A stretch of DNA of 6,769 nt from Chloroflexota bacterium. Its GTDB lineage: Bacteria > Chloroflexota > Limnocylindria > Limnocylindrales > CSP1-4. The stretch spans positions 1 to 6,769 of the forward strand of contig JAJYDP010000273.1 in the NCBI GenBank assembly GCA_021777365.1, written 5' to 3'. This document shows, in pieces, positions 1-6,121 of the stretch. The notes beneath the pieces are model-generated. The model saw only the letters and a program-made list of their open reading frames with translations. It was not told the DNA's origin and searched no databases. Made by a program: the position numbers and the translations under genes. Position 1 is the first letter of the stretch, and the number at the start of each line of letters is the position of its first letter.

Positions 1-66
1 ACGGCTACCCTGCTCCATTGGACCGGCCTCCCGCATGTGGCTCTGTGCGGATACCTCTCGATGGCC

Positions 67-89
67 CGCGCAATCCACGATGTTGCGCG
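67..89 (-). terminator. Hairpin after the lactonase gene
   Basis: The arms CGCGCAA (67-73) and TTGCGCG (83-89) are perfect 7-bp complements around a 9-nt loop. The hairpin begins 22 nt past the lactonase stop codon in the direction of transcription. No T-run follows it. Terminators lacking a U-tail are common in GC-rich bacteria, so a termination or mRNA 3'-end role is inferred from position. Bases 1-66 hold no feature I can support. Confidence 0.4.
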
Positions 90-111
90 AGCGCCGGTCC
101 TTCCATGTTGA

Positions 112-999
112 CTAGCCGCGGTAGCGGCGGGCCGGCAGCCCGGTGACTCCGGGGCTCGCCCGGAACAGCCCCCCGGCGAGCGGCTGAGCGGCGCGGCCGG
201 CATCGGGCAGCCCGTTCCAGGCGGTGGTGATGTAGAGCTCGTCGAGCCGGTCGCCACCAAAGGTGCAGCTCGTCACCTGCGCGACCGGCAGGCGGATCTC
301 CCGGTCGAACGTCCCGTCCGGCGCGAACCGCCGGACACACCAGCCGCCCCAGAAGGCAACCCACACGTACCCCTCGGCGTCGACCGTGAGGCCGTCGGGC
401 CAGCCCTGGCCGTCGGAGATCGTGATCACCCGCCGCCGGTTGCGCAGTTCGCCGGTCTCCCGCTCGTAGTCGAACGCATCCACGCCGCGGGTGGGGGTAT
501 CGATGTACCAGCAGGTCCGTCCGTCCGGGCTCCAGTCGATGCCGTTGGAGATCGTGGCGCCCTCGAGCACGCGCGACACCACCCCGTCGGGTTCGAGCCG
601 GTACAGCGAGGCCGCGCCGGGCCGCTCGTCGTAGGCCATGGTCCCGCAGTAGAAGCGCCCCGCGGGATCGACCCGACCGTCGTTCATCCGGGTCGACCGG
701 TCGCCGGCCTCCACGGCGGCCAGGCGGCGCATCCGGCCGTCGGCGTCGCGCAGCCAGAAGCCATCCTCGAGCGCGAGCAGCAGGCCATCCGTCTCACGGA
801 GCGCGGCGGCTCCCACCGGCAGTGGTACCGGGGTGACCGTGTCCGACCCGTCCTCGGGACGGTAGACGTGCACCGACGGGGCCAGGATGTCCACCCAGAC
901 CAGGGCGCGCCGCCGCTCATCCCACAGGGGACCCTCCCCGAGCCTGGCCCGCGCATCCAGCACGAGCGCGGCCGCGGGCCACCGCCTCTGCGCGTCCAT
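112..999 (-). CDS. SMP-30/gluconolactonase family sugar lactonase
   Basis: This 295-residue protein is a six-bladed beta-propeller of the SMP-30/gluconolactonase/LRE family, cytosolic metal-dependent enzymes that hydrolyse aldonolactones to aldonic acids. Visible family landmarks are LGEGPLWD (metal-ligand Glu22), RMNDGR (Arg104 and Asn106, substrate contacts), ISNGIDWSPDG (metal-ligand Asn152), WPDGLTVD (metal-ligand Asp202) and the late TSCTFGG motif. Their spacing is close to human SMP-30 (Glu18, Arg101, Asn103, Asn154, Asp204). No signal peptide is seen. The start at 999 is preferred because GGAGGGGAG (1008-1016, minus strand) sits 8 nt before it. An in-frame ATG at 1020 would place that Shine-Dalgarno sequence inside the gene. 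The gene is divergent from galK. The substrate cannot be read from sequence: galactono-, glucono- or arabinonolactone are all possible, and galK next door makes a galactose link tempting but unproven. A candidate promoter lies at 1056-1076. Confidence 0.9.
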   Translation of the reverse strand: MDAQRRWPAAALVLDARARLGEGPLWDERRRALVWVDILAPSVHVYRPEDGSDTVTPVPLPVGAAALRETDGLLLALEDGFWLRDADGRMRRLAAVEAGDRSTRMNDGRVDPAGRFYCGTMAYDERPGAASLYRLEPDGVVSRVLEGATISNGIDWSPDGRTCWYIDTPTRGVDAFDYERETGELRNRRRVITISDGQGWPDGLTVDAEGYVWVAFWGGWCVRRFAPDGTFDREIRLPVAQVTSCTFGGDRLDELYITTAWNGLPDAGRAAQPLAGGLFRASPGVTGLPARRYRG

Positions 1000-1055
1000 C
1001 CCGCGTCTCCCCTCCTCCATCGCCGTGACCCGTCCAGGGGGTCCGACAGCGCCGA

Positions 1056-1076
1056 AGTGTACGTCGCCGGTCGGAG
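1056..1076 (-). promoter_or_regulatory. Candidate promoter or regulator site of the lactonase gene (shared element, copy 1)
   Basis: Read on the minus strand, this stretch ends in GACCGGCGACGTACACT. TACACT (1061-1056) fits the TAnnnT pattern of a -10 box and lies 57 nt before the start at 999, giving a leader of roughly 50 nt. No TTGACA-like -35 is visible at the usual distance. The 21-nt stretch matches 2631-2651 upstream of the fpr gene at 19 of 21 positions, and position relative to the start codon is nearly the same. That repetition, more than the -10 match alone, supports a regulatory role. Confidence 0.5.
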
Positions 1077-1091
1077 ACGGCTACACCGCGC

Positions 1092-1300
1092 CGGCCCTTC
1101 GAAGTGCACGTCCGCGCGCGGCGGCACGGCTCGGGCGGCTCGATGACCTCGGGCCCGACGAGCAGCAGGACCTGGCGGCCGCGCTGCGCGAGGTGGTCGT
1201 ACGCTACGGGGCGCTGTACGGCAGCGACCTGCCGTACATGATGGTGGCGCCCGAGGCGCCCGACACGGAGGAGGACTGGCACCTGAACGACACGCTGCCG
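1092..1300 (+). pseudogene. galT: galT remnant (galactose-1-phosphate uridylyltransferase, C-terminal part)
   Basis: Fragments of the GalT C-terminal domain run in order but not in one frame. RPFEVHVRARRH (1092-1127) matches the family's PFE segment. The reading then shifts to the galK frame as GRLDDLGPDEQQDLAAALRE, followed by VVRYGALYG and LPYMMV (from 1133). These correspond to the E. coli GalT stretches with TDLTDAQRSDLA, SRYDNLF and FPYSM. EEDWHL (ending at 1285) is joined directly to NDTLP (1286-1300). In many bacterial GalTs these two motifs are separated by roughly 25-30 residues containing the EFYPP and KYLAGSE segments, so an in-frame deletion is inferred. The 5' portion, including the catalytic HPH motif, is absent and is replaced by the lactonase upstream region. 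The part from 1133 is open and in frame with galK, but no start signal suggests it is made as a fusion. It is best explained as a decayed galT of a former galT-galK operon. Confidence 0.8.
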
Positions 1301-1390
1301 ATCGGCCCTGGTCCCGGGCCAGGCACACCGCCCCACCGTCGTGGCCCGATCCCGGTCGACCCCGCGGACCCCGGCTCGCTCCGGCGGGCC

Positions 1391-2539
1391 ATGGCCGAGA
1401 TCGACCCGCTGGGTCGCGCGGATCCTGGCTCCATCCGGGTCGTCCAGGCCCCGGGCCGTGTCAACCTGATCGGCGAGCACACCGACTACAACGAGGGCTT
1501 CGTGCTGCCGGCCGCCATCGACCTGGAGCTGCGCATCGCTCTGGCGCCGGCCCGGGACCGGCGGGTCGAGATCGTGCTGGCGGAGACGGGAGAGCGGGCG
1601 GGGTTCGATCTCGACGCGCCGGGGCCGCGGACGGGCACCTGGATCGACTACGTCGCCGGGACGGCCTGGGCCCTGCACGAGGCCGGGGTGCCGACGCGCG
1701 GCTTCCACGGGTTGCTCGCGAGCACGATCCCGACGTCAGCCGGGTTGTCCTCGTCGGCGGCCCTCGAGCTCGCGTCCGCGTGGGCCCTCACCGAGCCTGC
1801 CGGGGGAGCCGTCGACGGGATGACTCTGGCGCGCATCTGCCAGCGCGCGGAGAACGCCTATGTGGGCGTCAACTGCGGGCTGATGGACCAGGCCGCGGAG
1901 TCGCTGGGGCAGGCGGGCAGCGCGATCCTGCTCGACTGCCGCACGCTCGACTGGCGGCCGGTGCCGCTGCCGCTGGATCGCTGCCGGCTGGTGGTGTGCG
2001 ACACCGGGTCGCCGCGGCGCCTGAGTGCCTCCCAGTACAACGCCCGACGCGCACAGTGCGAGGCGGCCGTGGCAGTCCTGCACGCCACGGATCCCTCGAT
2101 TCACGCCCTCCGCGACGTGACGCCCGGGACGCTCGCGTCGATCCGCGACCGGCTCGACGACGAGACCTACCGGCGCTGCGAGCACGTGGTCCGCGAGAAC
2201 GAGCGGGTCCGGGAGACGGTCGCGGCGCTCGCGGCGGGCGACCTCGCCACCGTGGGCCGCTGCTTCGCCGAGAGCCACGCCTCTCTGCGCGACCTGTACG
2301 AGGTGAGCTCTCCCGAGCTGGACGCGATGGTCGGCATCGCGCTCGAGACGCCGGGCGTGATCGCCTCGCGCATGACCGGCGCCGGGTTCGGCGGGTGCAC
2401 GATCTCGCTCGTCGAACGGAGTGCCGGGGCGCGGCTCCGCGACGCGGTCCTCGACGAGTACCCGCGACGAACCGGGCTGACGCCCCGGGTGTTCCTCGTG
2501 GAGGCCGCCGACGGGGCGGGCCTGGTCGCCGCGGGCTGA
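1391..2539 (+). CDS. galK: Galactokinase
   Basis: GalK phosphorylates alpha-D-galactose to galactose-1-phosphate with ATP, the first committed step of the Leloir pathway, in the cytosol. At 382 residues it equals the E. coli enzyme. It is a GHMP kinase with all three motifs: the galactokinase signature GRVNLIGEHTDY (residues 22-33, including catalytic Arg23 and sugar-binding Glu29, His30, Asp32), the phosphate loop PTSAGLSSSAAL (114-125) and the C-terminal TGAGFGGCTISLV (329-341). NCGLMDQ (161-167) supplies the probable catalytic Asp166. The start at 1391 puts APGRVNL about 20 residues in, as in characterised homologues. The frame stays open far upstream, but that stretch is galT remnant plus a Gly/Pro-rich linker. 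The ribosome site is weak (GGCGGG just before the ATG), which fits a gene once translated by coupling from galT. No intact galT or galE is in the window, so the fate of galactose-1-phosphate here is unknown. Confidence 0.95.
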   Translation: MAEIDPLGRADPGSIRVVQAPGRVNLIGEHTDYNEGFVLPAAIDLELRIALAPARDRRVEIVLAETGERAGFDLDAPGPRTGTWIDYVAGTAWALHEAGVPTRGFHGLLASTIPTSAGLSSSAALELASAWALTEPAGGAVDGMTLARICQRAENAYVGVNCGLMDQAAESLGQAGSAILLDCRTLDWRPVPLPLDRCRLVVCDTGSPRRLSASQYNARRAQCEAAVAVLHATDPSIHALRDVTPGTLASIRDRLDDETYRRCEHVVRENERVRETVAALAAGDLATVGRCFAESHASLRDLYEVSSPELDAMVGIALETPGVIASRMTGAGFGGCTISLVERSAGARLRDAVLDEYPRRTGLTPRVFLVEAADGAGLVAAG

Positions 2540-2588
2540 CGCGGGTGGCCGGCGGCTGGCTGATGCGGGCGGCGGCTGACGCGGGCGG
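2534..2588 (+). repeat. Three short direct repeats spanning and following the galK stop
   Basis: The 15-mer GGCTGAYGCGGGYGG occurs at 2534-2548, 2558-2572 and 2574-2588. The first copy contains the galK stop codon and the others lie in non-coding DNA. Copies differ only at the two Y positions. Spacing is unequal (24 and 16 nt), so this resembles slippage-type duplication of the gene end and not a regulated iteron array. No function is claimed. Confidence 0.5.
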
Positions 2589-2600
2589 TCAGGGACCGCC
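2584..2600 (+). terminator. Hairpin downstream of galK
   Basis: GGCGGTC (2584-2590) and GACCGCC (2594-2600) form a perfect 7-bp GC-rich stem with a 3-nt AGG loop, 44 nt after the galK stop and upstream of the fpr promoter candidate. No T-run follows. The position suggests a U-less terminator or an mRNA 3'-end structure for galK. Confidence 0.4.
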
Positions 2601-2630
2601 GGCTGGTCGATCGCCCCGCGCATCCGCATC

Positions 2631-2651
2631 CCCCGACCCGCGACGTACACT
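2631..2651 (+). promoter_or_regulatory. Candidate promoter or regulator site of the fpr gene (shared element, copy 2)
   Basis: This element ends in GACCCGCGACGTACACT, with TACACT at 2646-2651 as a TAnnnT-type -10 box 60 nt before the start at 2712. It differs from the lactonase copy (minus strand 1076-1056) at only two of 21 positions. No clear -35 hexamer is visible. The conserved GC-rich part upstream of the hexamer could be a regulator site or an extended -10/spacer feature specific to this organism. Confidence 0.5.
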
Positions 2652-2711
2652 GCAGGCATCCGAGAGAGGACGATCCGAGGGCGTCCCGATCAAGGGAGGT
2701 GCCGCGCCACG

Positions 2712-3566
2712 ATGACCCTGCCCGATGACACCCGCGTCATCGACTCCTCGTCCGAGCAGTACAACGCGGAGCTCGTCCGCCGCGAGGACGAGACCGACGA
2801 CCTGGCGTACTTCTGGGTGCGGCTCCGGGGCGATCCGGTCCCGTTCGAGCCGGGCCAGTACCTGACCATCGGCGTCTTCGCCGACGGCCGGCTCGTCCAG
2901 CGCCCCTATTCCGTCGCCTCCTCGCCTCGAACGGCCGCGGACGGGTACGAGTTCTACGTCCGGCTGGTGCCGATCCTGCGCTTCACCACGCTGCTCTGGC
3001 GGCTGCCCGTCGGGCACCAGATGCGCCTGACGGGCCCCAAGGGCCGGTTCATGCTGGAGCCGGACGATGACCGGACTCACCTCTTCGTCTCGACGGGGAC
3101 GGGGATCGCACCGTTCATCTCGATGATCCGCACGGGCCTGCTCGACGGGAAACCCAGGCGCACCATCGTCGCGCACGGCGTCTCGTACGCGCGAGAGCTC
3201 GGGTACCGCCGCGAGCTCGAGCAGTATCAGCGCGACGGCCTGCCGATCACGTACGTCCCCACCGTCTCCCGGCCGACCGCGCCCGAGAACGCCGGCTGGC
3301 GCGGGCGGACCGGTCGCGTCGAGACGATCCTGGACGGCGTCTGCGCGGAGTACGGCCTCGCTCCCGACCGGACCGTGGTCTACATCTGCGGCAACCCCGA
3401 GATGATCCTCAAGACCGAGGCGGTCCTGCACGACCACGGCCTCCCGGAACCGCACGTCAAGAAGGAGCTGTACTGGCCGAAGGGCAAGGACGCGGCGCTC
3501 ATGGGTGGCGTCCCGGCCGGCGGAGGTGTCCCCAGCCGCGCGGTGGAGCTGGCGAGCCCGGGCTGA
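2712..3566 (+). CDS. Ferredoxin-NADP+ reductase family flavoprotein (Fpr type)
   Basis: This 284-residue soluble FAD enzyme belongs to the ferredoxin-NADP+ reductase superfamily and would exchange electrons between NADP(H) and ferredoxin or flavodoxin. The FAD-binding beta-barrel carries PGQYLTIG (47-54) and the flavin motif RPYSVASSP (64-72). The nucleotide-binding half carries STGTGIAPFISMIR (127-140) and YICGNPEM (224-231). ELYWPKG near residues 252-258 recalls the aromatic HYW-type ending of bacterial Fpr. About 25 further Gly/Ala-rich residues follow, an extension compared with E. coli Fpr (248 residues). No Fe-S cysteine motif is present, so it is not a fused oxygenase reductase. The start is the first ATG, preceded by AAGGGAGGT (2692-2700) at a rather long 11-nt spacing. 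It lies 158 bp upstream of nfnA in the same orientation, which implies a shared redox role. Partner and NADP versus NAD preference are inferred from family. Confidence 0.86.
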   Translation: MTLPDDTRVIDSSSEQYNAELVRREDETDDLAYFWVRLRGDPVPFEPGQYLTIGVFADGRLVQRPYSVASSPRTAADGYEFYVRLVPILRFTTLLWRLPVGHQMRLTGPKGRFMLEPDDDRTHLFVSTGTGIAPFISMIRTGLLDGKPRRTIVAHGVSYARELGYRRELEQYQRDGLPITYVPTVSRPTAPENAGWRGRTGRVETILDGVCAEYGLAPDRTVVYICGNPEMILKTEAVLHDHGLPEPHVKKELYWPKGKDAALMGGVPAGGGVPSRAVELASPG

Positions 3567-3683
3567 TGCGCCCCGTGCGGGCCTTTGCGACTCGTCCTGT
3601 CACCTCCCCGGGCGGGCAGGGCGCTCGTGACCTTCGGCCCGCGCCTACGCGAACTCTGGTGGGTCGCCGCCGAACCCTTCGCA

Positions 3684-3705
3684 CCACACTATGCATTTAG
3701 CGGAA
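3684..3705 (+). promoter_or_regulatory. AT-richer island upstream of nfnA, possible promoter
   Basis: The 158-bp gap between the fpr-type gene and nfnA is GC-rich except for this stretch, which contains CACACT (3685-3690) and TATGCATTTAG. Either could supply a weak -10 box 20-35 nt before the nfnA start. No convincing -35 or terminator is visible in the gap. The only hairpin near the fpr stop has a 4-bp stem (GCCC 3570-3573, GGGC 3579-3582). nfnAB may therefore be read both from here and by read-through. Confidence 0.25.
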
Positions 3706-3724
3706 TAGCAGCACAGGAATGTCG

Positions 3725-4561
3725 ATGCACCAGATCCACGAGAAGCGACAGCTCTCGCCGAACGTCACCCTGTTCAGGGTCAGCGCCCCGCGCATCGCCG
3801 AGATCCGGAGGCCCGGCCAGTTCGTGATCGTGCGCCTGGGACCCGGCGCCGAGCGCATCCCACTGACGATCGCCGACGCCGACCCCGGCGCCGGGACCAT
3901 CACGCTGGTCATCCAGTCGATCGGAAAGAGCACGGCCGACCTCGTCGACCTCGAGGTGGGGCAGGCGATCCAGGACATCGCCGGTCCGCTCGGTCACCCC
4001 ACCGACCTGCCCGAGTCGGGACGTACCGTGTGCGTGGGCGGCGGCGTGGGGACCGCGGTGATCCTCCCGATCGCCCAGGAGCTCCACCGGCGCGGGCTCT
4101 CCGTGACCAGCGTCATCGGGGGCCGATCCCGCGAGTGGGTGATCATGGAGGAGGAACTGGGTCGCTACGGCGACGTGGTGACCTGCACCGACGACGGAAG
4201 CTACGGCCGGCCGGGCTTCGTGACCGAAGCGCTCAAAGACCTCCTGGACCAGGGCGGCATCGACACCATCTACGCCGTGGGGCCCGTGCCCATGATGCGG
4301 GCCGTCTCCGAGATGACGCGGCCATATGGCGTCCACACGATGGTCTCGCTGAATTCGATCATGATCGACGGCACCGGCATGTGCGGGGGCTGCCGGGTCG
4401 AGGTGGGAGGTGAGACCCGCTATGCCTGCGTGGACGGCCCGGAGTTCGATGGACACCTGGTGGACTTCCGCCTGCTGGCGGACCGCCTGACCACGTACCG
4501 CGCGTTCGAGCAGGAAGCCCTCGCGCACCGCGAGGCCTGCAAGGTGGGAGCCGCCCGATGA
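3725..4561 (+). CDS. nfnA: NfnA: ferredoxin:NADP+ oxidoreductase small subunit (SudB-like)
   Basis: This 278-residue protein is the FAD and [2Fe-2S] subunit of the NADH-dependent reduced ferredoxin:NADP+ oxidoreductase (Nfn), also annotated as sulfide dehydrogenase subunit SudB and related to the dihydroorotate dehydrogenase electron-transfer subunit. In characterised Nfn this subunit binds NAD(H). The FAD domain has RPGQFVIVR (29-37) and RIPLTIAD (44-51). The nucleotide domain has GGGVGTA (105-111) and GPVPMM (186-191). The C-terminal cluster site reads IDGTGMCGGC, with Cys220 and Cys223, then Cys235 in YACVDGPEFDGH. Asp215 is placed to be the fourth ligand of the Asp(Cys)3 cluster described for this family. 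The ATG at 3725 is preferred over 3719 because AGGA (3715-3718) is 6 nt before it and only touches the earlier ATG, and because MHQIHEKRQL aligns with the usual family start. It overlaps nfnB by ATGA. Confidence 0.87.
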   Translation: MHQIHEKRQLSPNVTLFRVSAPRIAEIRRPGQFVIVRLGPGAERIPLTIADADPGAGTITLVIQSIGKSTADLVDLEVGQAIQDIAGPLGHPTDLPESGRTVCVGGGVGTAVILPIAQELHRRGLSVTSVIGGRSREWVIMEEELGRYGDVVTCTDDGSYGRPGFVTEALKDLLDQGGIDTIYAVGPVPMMRAVSEMTRPYGVHTMVSLNSIMIDGTGMCGGCRVEVGGETRYACVDGPEFDGHLVDFRLLADRLTTYRAFEQEALAHREACKVGAAR

Positions 4562-6084
4562 CCGACCAGCCGATCCCGGGCGAGCGCCCCGTGCTCAGCA
4601 AGAAGGAGCGGATGAAGATCGAGCGTCAGCTCATGCCCGAGCAGGACGCGATCCTCCGCAGCACCAACTTCCGCGAGGTCAACCTGGGCCTGACCGAGCA
4701 GCTCGCCTTCATCGAGGCGGAGCGCTGCCTGCAGTGCCCCAAGCCGTACTGCGTGGACGGTTGCCCGGTACGCGTCAACATCCCGCGCTTCATCGAGCGG
4801 CTCACCGAGGGCGACATGAAGGGCGCCGCCGACTCGCTGCTGGACGACAACGCCCTCCCCTGCGTGACCGGCCGGGTCTGCCCCCAGGAGACTCAGTGCG
4901 AGCAGGTCTGCCTCCGCGCCAAGACGGGCAAGCCAGTGGCGATCGGTTACCTGGAGCGCTTCGTTGCGGACTGGGCCGGCGAGCACGCGGACGGGCTCGC
5001 GCGCACGTCGCCCGAGGCGAGCGGGAAGCGGGTCGCGATCATCGGGTCGGGGCCGGCCGGGCTCACCGCGGCAGGCGAGCTGGTCAAGACCGGGCACCGC
5101 GTCACCATCTTCGAGGCGTTCCACGCGCCCGGCGGCGTCCTGATCTACGGGATCCCCGAGTTCCGGCTGCCCAAGGACATCGTCCAGGCGGAGGTCGACC
5201 GGCTGGTCGAGAAGGGCGTGGAGATCCGCCCCAACACCATCGTCGGCAAGACCTACACCCTGCCCGAGCTGCGCGACATGTTCGACGCGGTCTTCATCGC
5301 GGTGGGTGCCGGGCTGCCCGTCTTCATGAACGTGCCCGGCGAGAACCTGAAGGGCGTGTACTCGGCAAACGAGTACCTGACGCGCGTCAACCTGATGGGC
5401 GCCTGGAACCCGGACTCGGATACGCCGATCCTGAAGGGGCGCCGGGTGGCCGTGGTCGGCGGCGGCAACGTCGCCATGGATTCCGTCCGCACTGCCAGGC
5501 GGCTGGGCGCCGACGAGGCAATCTGCGTCTACCGGCGCAGCCGCGACGAGATGCCGGCGCGCGTCGAGGAAGTCCACCATGCGGAACAGGAAGGGATCCG
5601 CTTCGACTTCCTCGTCGCGCCGGTCGAGGTGATCGGCGACGAGAAGGGCTGGGTCGCCGGCCTGCGCTGTGTCCGCATGGAGCTGGGCGAGCCGGACTCC
5701 TCCGGGCGCCGCCGCCCGGTGCCGATCCCGGGATCGGAGTTCACCATCGACTGCGAAGAGGTGGTGGTGGCGATCGGGACGCGCAGCAATCCGCTCCTGA
5801 CGCGCACGGCCCCCGAGCTGCGGGTCAACCCGTGGGGCTACATCGTCACCGACCAGCACGGCATGACCAGCATGCCGGGCGTCTTCGCCGGCGGGGACAT
5901 CGTCCGGGGCGCCGCGACGGTCATCCTGGCGATGGGCGACGGCAAGCGCGCGGCGCACGCCATCGACGCCTACCTGGCGGGTCACTACCCCCCGCCGCCC
6001 GAGCCCGGCGAGGCGGAGGCGGAGGCCAAGGCGGCGAAGGCTGCCGAGCGGAGCGCCGCGAGGGCCGCCGCCGGGGCGCACTGA
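4558..6084 (+). CDS. nfnB: NfnB: ferredoxin:NADP+ oxidoreductase large subunit (GltD/SudA-like)
   Basis: This 508-residue subunit resembles the glutamate synthase small chain (GltD) and would carry the bifurcating FAD, two [4Fe-4S] clusters and the NADP(H) site of Nfn. The N-terminal cluster domain holds CLQCPKPYCVDGCP (Cys57, 60, 65, 69) and CVTGRVCPQETQCEQVC (Cys102, 108, 114, 118). Glu111 is a candidate for the glutamate ligand known for one Nfn cluster. The FAD fold has GSGPAGL (163-169), the NADP fold has VVGGGNVAMDSVRTARR (299-315), and GVFAGGDIVRGAATVI (441-456) closes the second FAD motif. From about residue 478 comes a Pro-, Glu- and Ala-rich tail, probably disordered. Its start codon lies in the nfnA stop (ATGA), with AAGGTGGGAG 7 nt upstream, so translational coupling is likely. 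With nfnA adjacent and no glutamate synthase large chain visible, Nfn is more likely than GltD. Sulfide dehydrogenase activity cannot be excluded. Confidence 0.9.
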   Translation: MTDQPIPGERPVLSKKERMKIERQLMPEQDAILRSTNFREVNLGLTEQLAFIEAERCLQCPKPYCVDGCPVRVNIPRFIERLTEGDMKGAADSLLDDNALPCVTGRVCPQETQCEQVCLRAKTGKPVAIGYLERFVADWAGEHADGLARTSPEASGKRVAIIGSGPAGLTAAGELVKTGHRVTIFEAFHAPGGVLIYGIPEFRLPKDIVQAEVDRLVEKGVEIRPNTIVGKTYTLPELRDMFDAVFIAVGAGLPVFMNVPGENLKGVYSANEYLTRVNLMGAWNPDSDTPILKGRRVAVVGGGNVAMDSVRTARRLGADEAICVYRRSRDEMPARVEEVHHAEQEGIRFDFLVAPVEVIGDEKGWVAGLRCVRMELGEPDSSGRRRPVPIPGSEFTIDCEEVVVAIGTRSNPLLTRTAPELRVNPWGYIVTDQHGMTSMPGVFAGGDIVRGAATVILAMGDGKRAAHAIDAYLAGHYPPPPEPGEAEAEAKAAKAAERSAARAAAGAH

Positions 6085-6102
6085 GCCGCCGGGGCGCACT
6101 GA
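6067..6102 (+). repeat. 18-bp perfect tandem duplication across the nfnB stop
   Basis: GCCGCCGGGGCGCACTGA occurs at 6067-6084 and again, identically and without a gap, at 6085-6102. The first copy encodes the last five NfnB residues (AAGAH) plus the stop. The second, in the same frame, encodes the same five residues plus a second stop. Because the unit is six codons long and carries its own stop, the duplication does not change the protein. Confidence 0.9.
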
Positions 6103-6119
6103 CCGGCCCGAGCGGCCGG
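6103..6119. terminator. Hairpin between convergent nfnB and arsR-family genes
   Basis: CCGGCC (6103-6108) and GGCCGG (6114-6119) form a 6-bp stem around CGAGC, in the 37-bp gap between the two convergent stop codons. It is followed by the 10-bp palindrome GCGCTAGCGC (6119-6128), which overlaps the regulator's stop. No T-run is present on either side. Position suggests a shared, two-way, U-less terminator. Confidence 0.4.
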
Positions 6120-6121
6120 CG

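Noticed and set aside
1..111. Open frames crossing the left edge on both strands
   Set aside because: All three forward frames are open for this short stretch and none reads as a recognisable protein end, so no gene is called.
1070..1090. VGDGYTA in the galK frame as an additional GalT motif
   Set aside because: It is short and overlaps the shared promoter-like element of the lactonase gene, which explains the bases equally well. The remnant is therefore started at 1092.
1307..1323. Small inverted repeat CCTGG/CCAGG between the galT remnant and galK
   Set aside because: A 5-bp stem in such GC-rich DNA is expected by chance, and nothing in its position supports a terminator or regulatory role.
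887..1390. Upstream extension of the galK frame, which could be read as a GalT-GalK fusion protein
   Set aside because: The extension covers the antisense of the lactonase 5' end, a frame-shifted galT remnant and a Gly/Pro-rich linker. No start signal supports it, and galK from 1391 already has the standard family length.
1736..2659. 307-codon open frame antisense to galK
   Set aside because: It has no motif or ribosome site and mirrors the conserved galK coding sequence.
3570..3582. GCCC/GGGC hairpin followed by TTT after the fpr-type gene as a terminator
   Set aside because: The stem has only 4 bp and the T-run only three bases, too weak to call.
2589..4528. Long antisense open frames opposite the fpr-type gene and nfnA (2589-3455 and 3689-4528)
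   Set aside because: They have low-complexity composition, no domains, and are fully explained by the sense genes.
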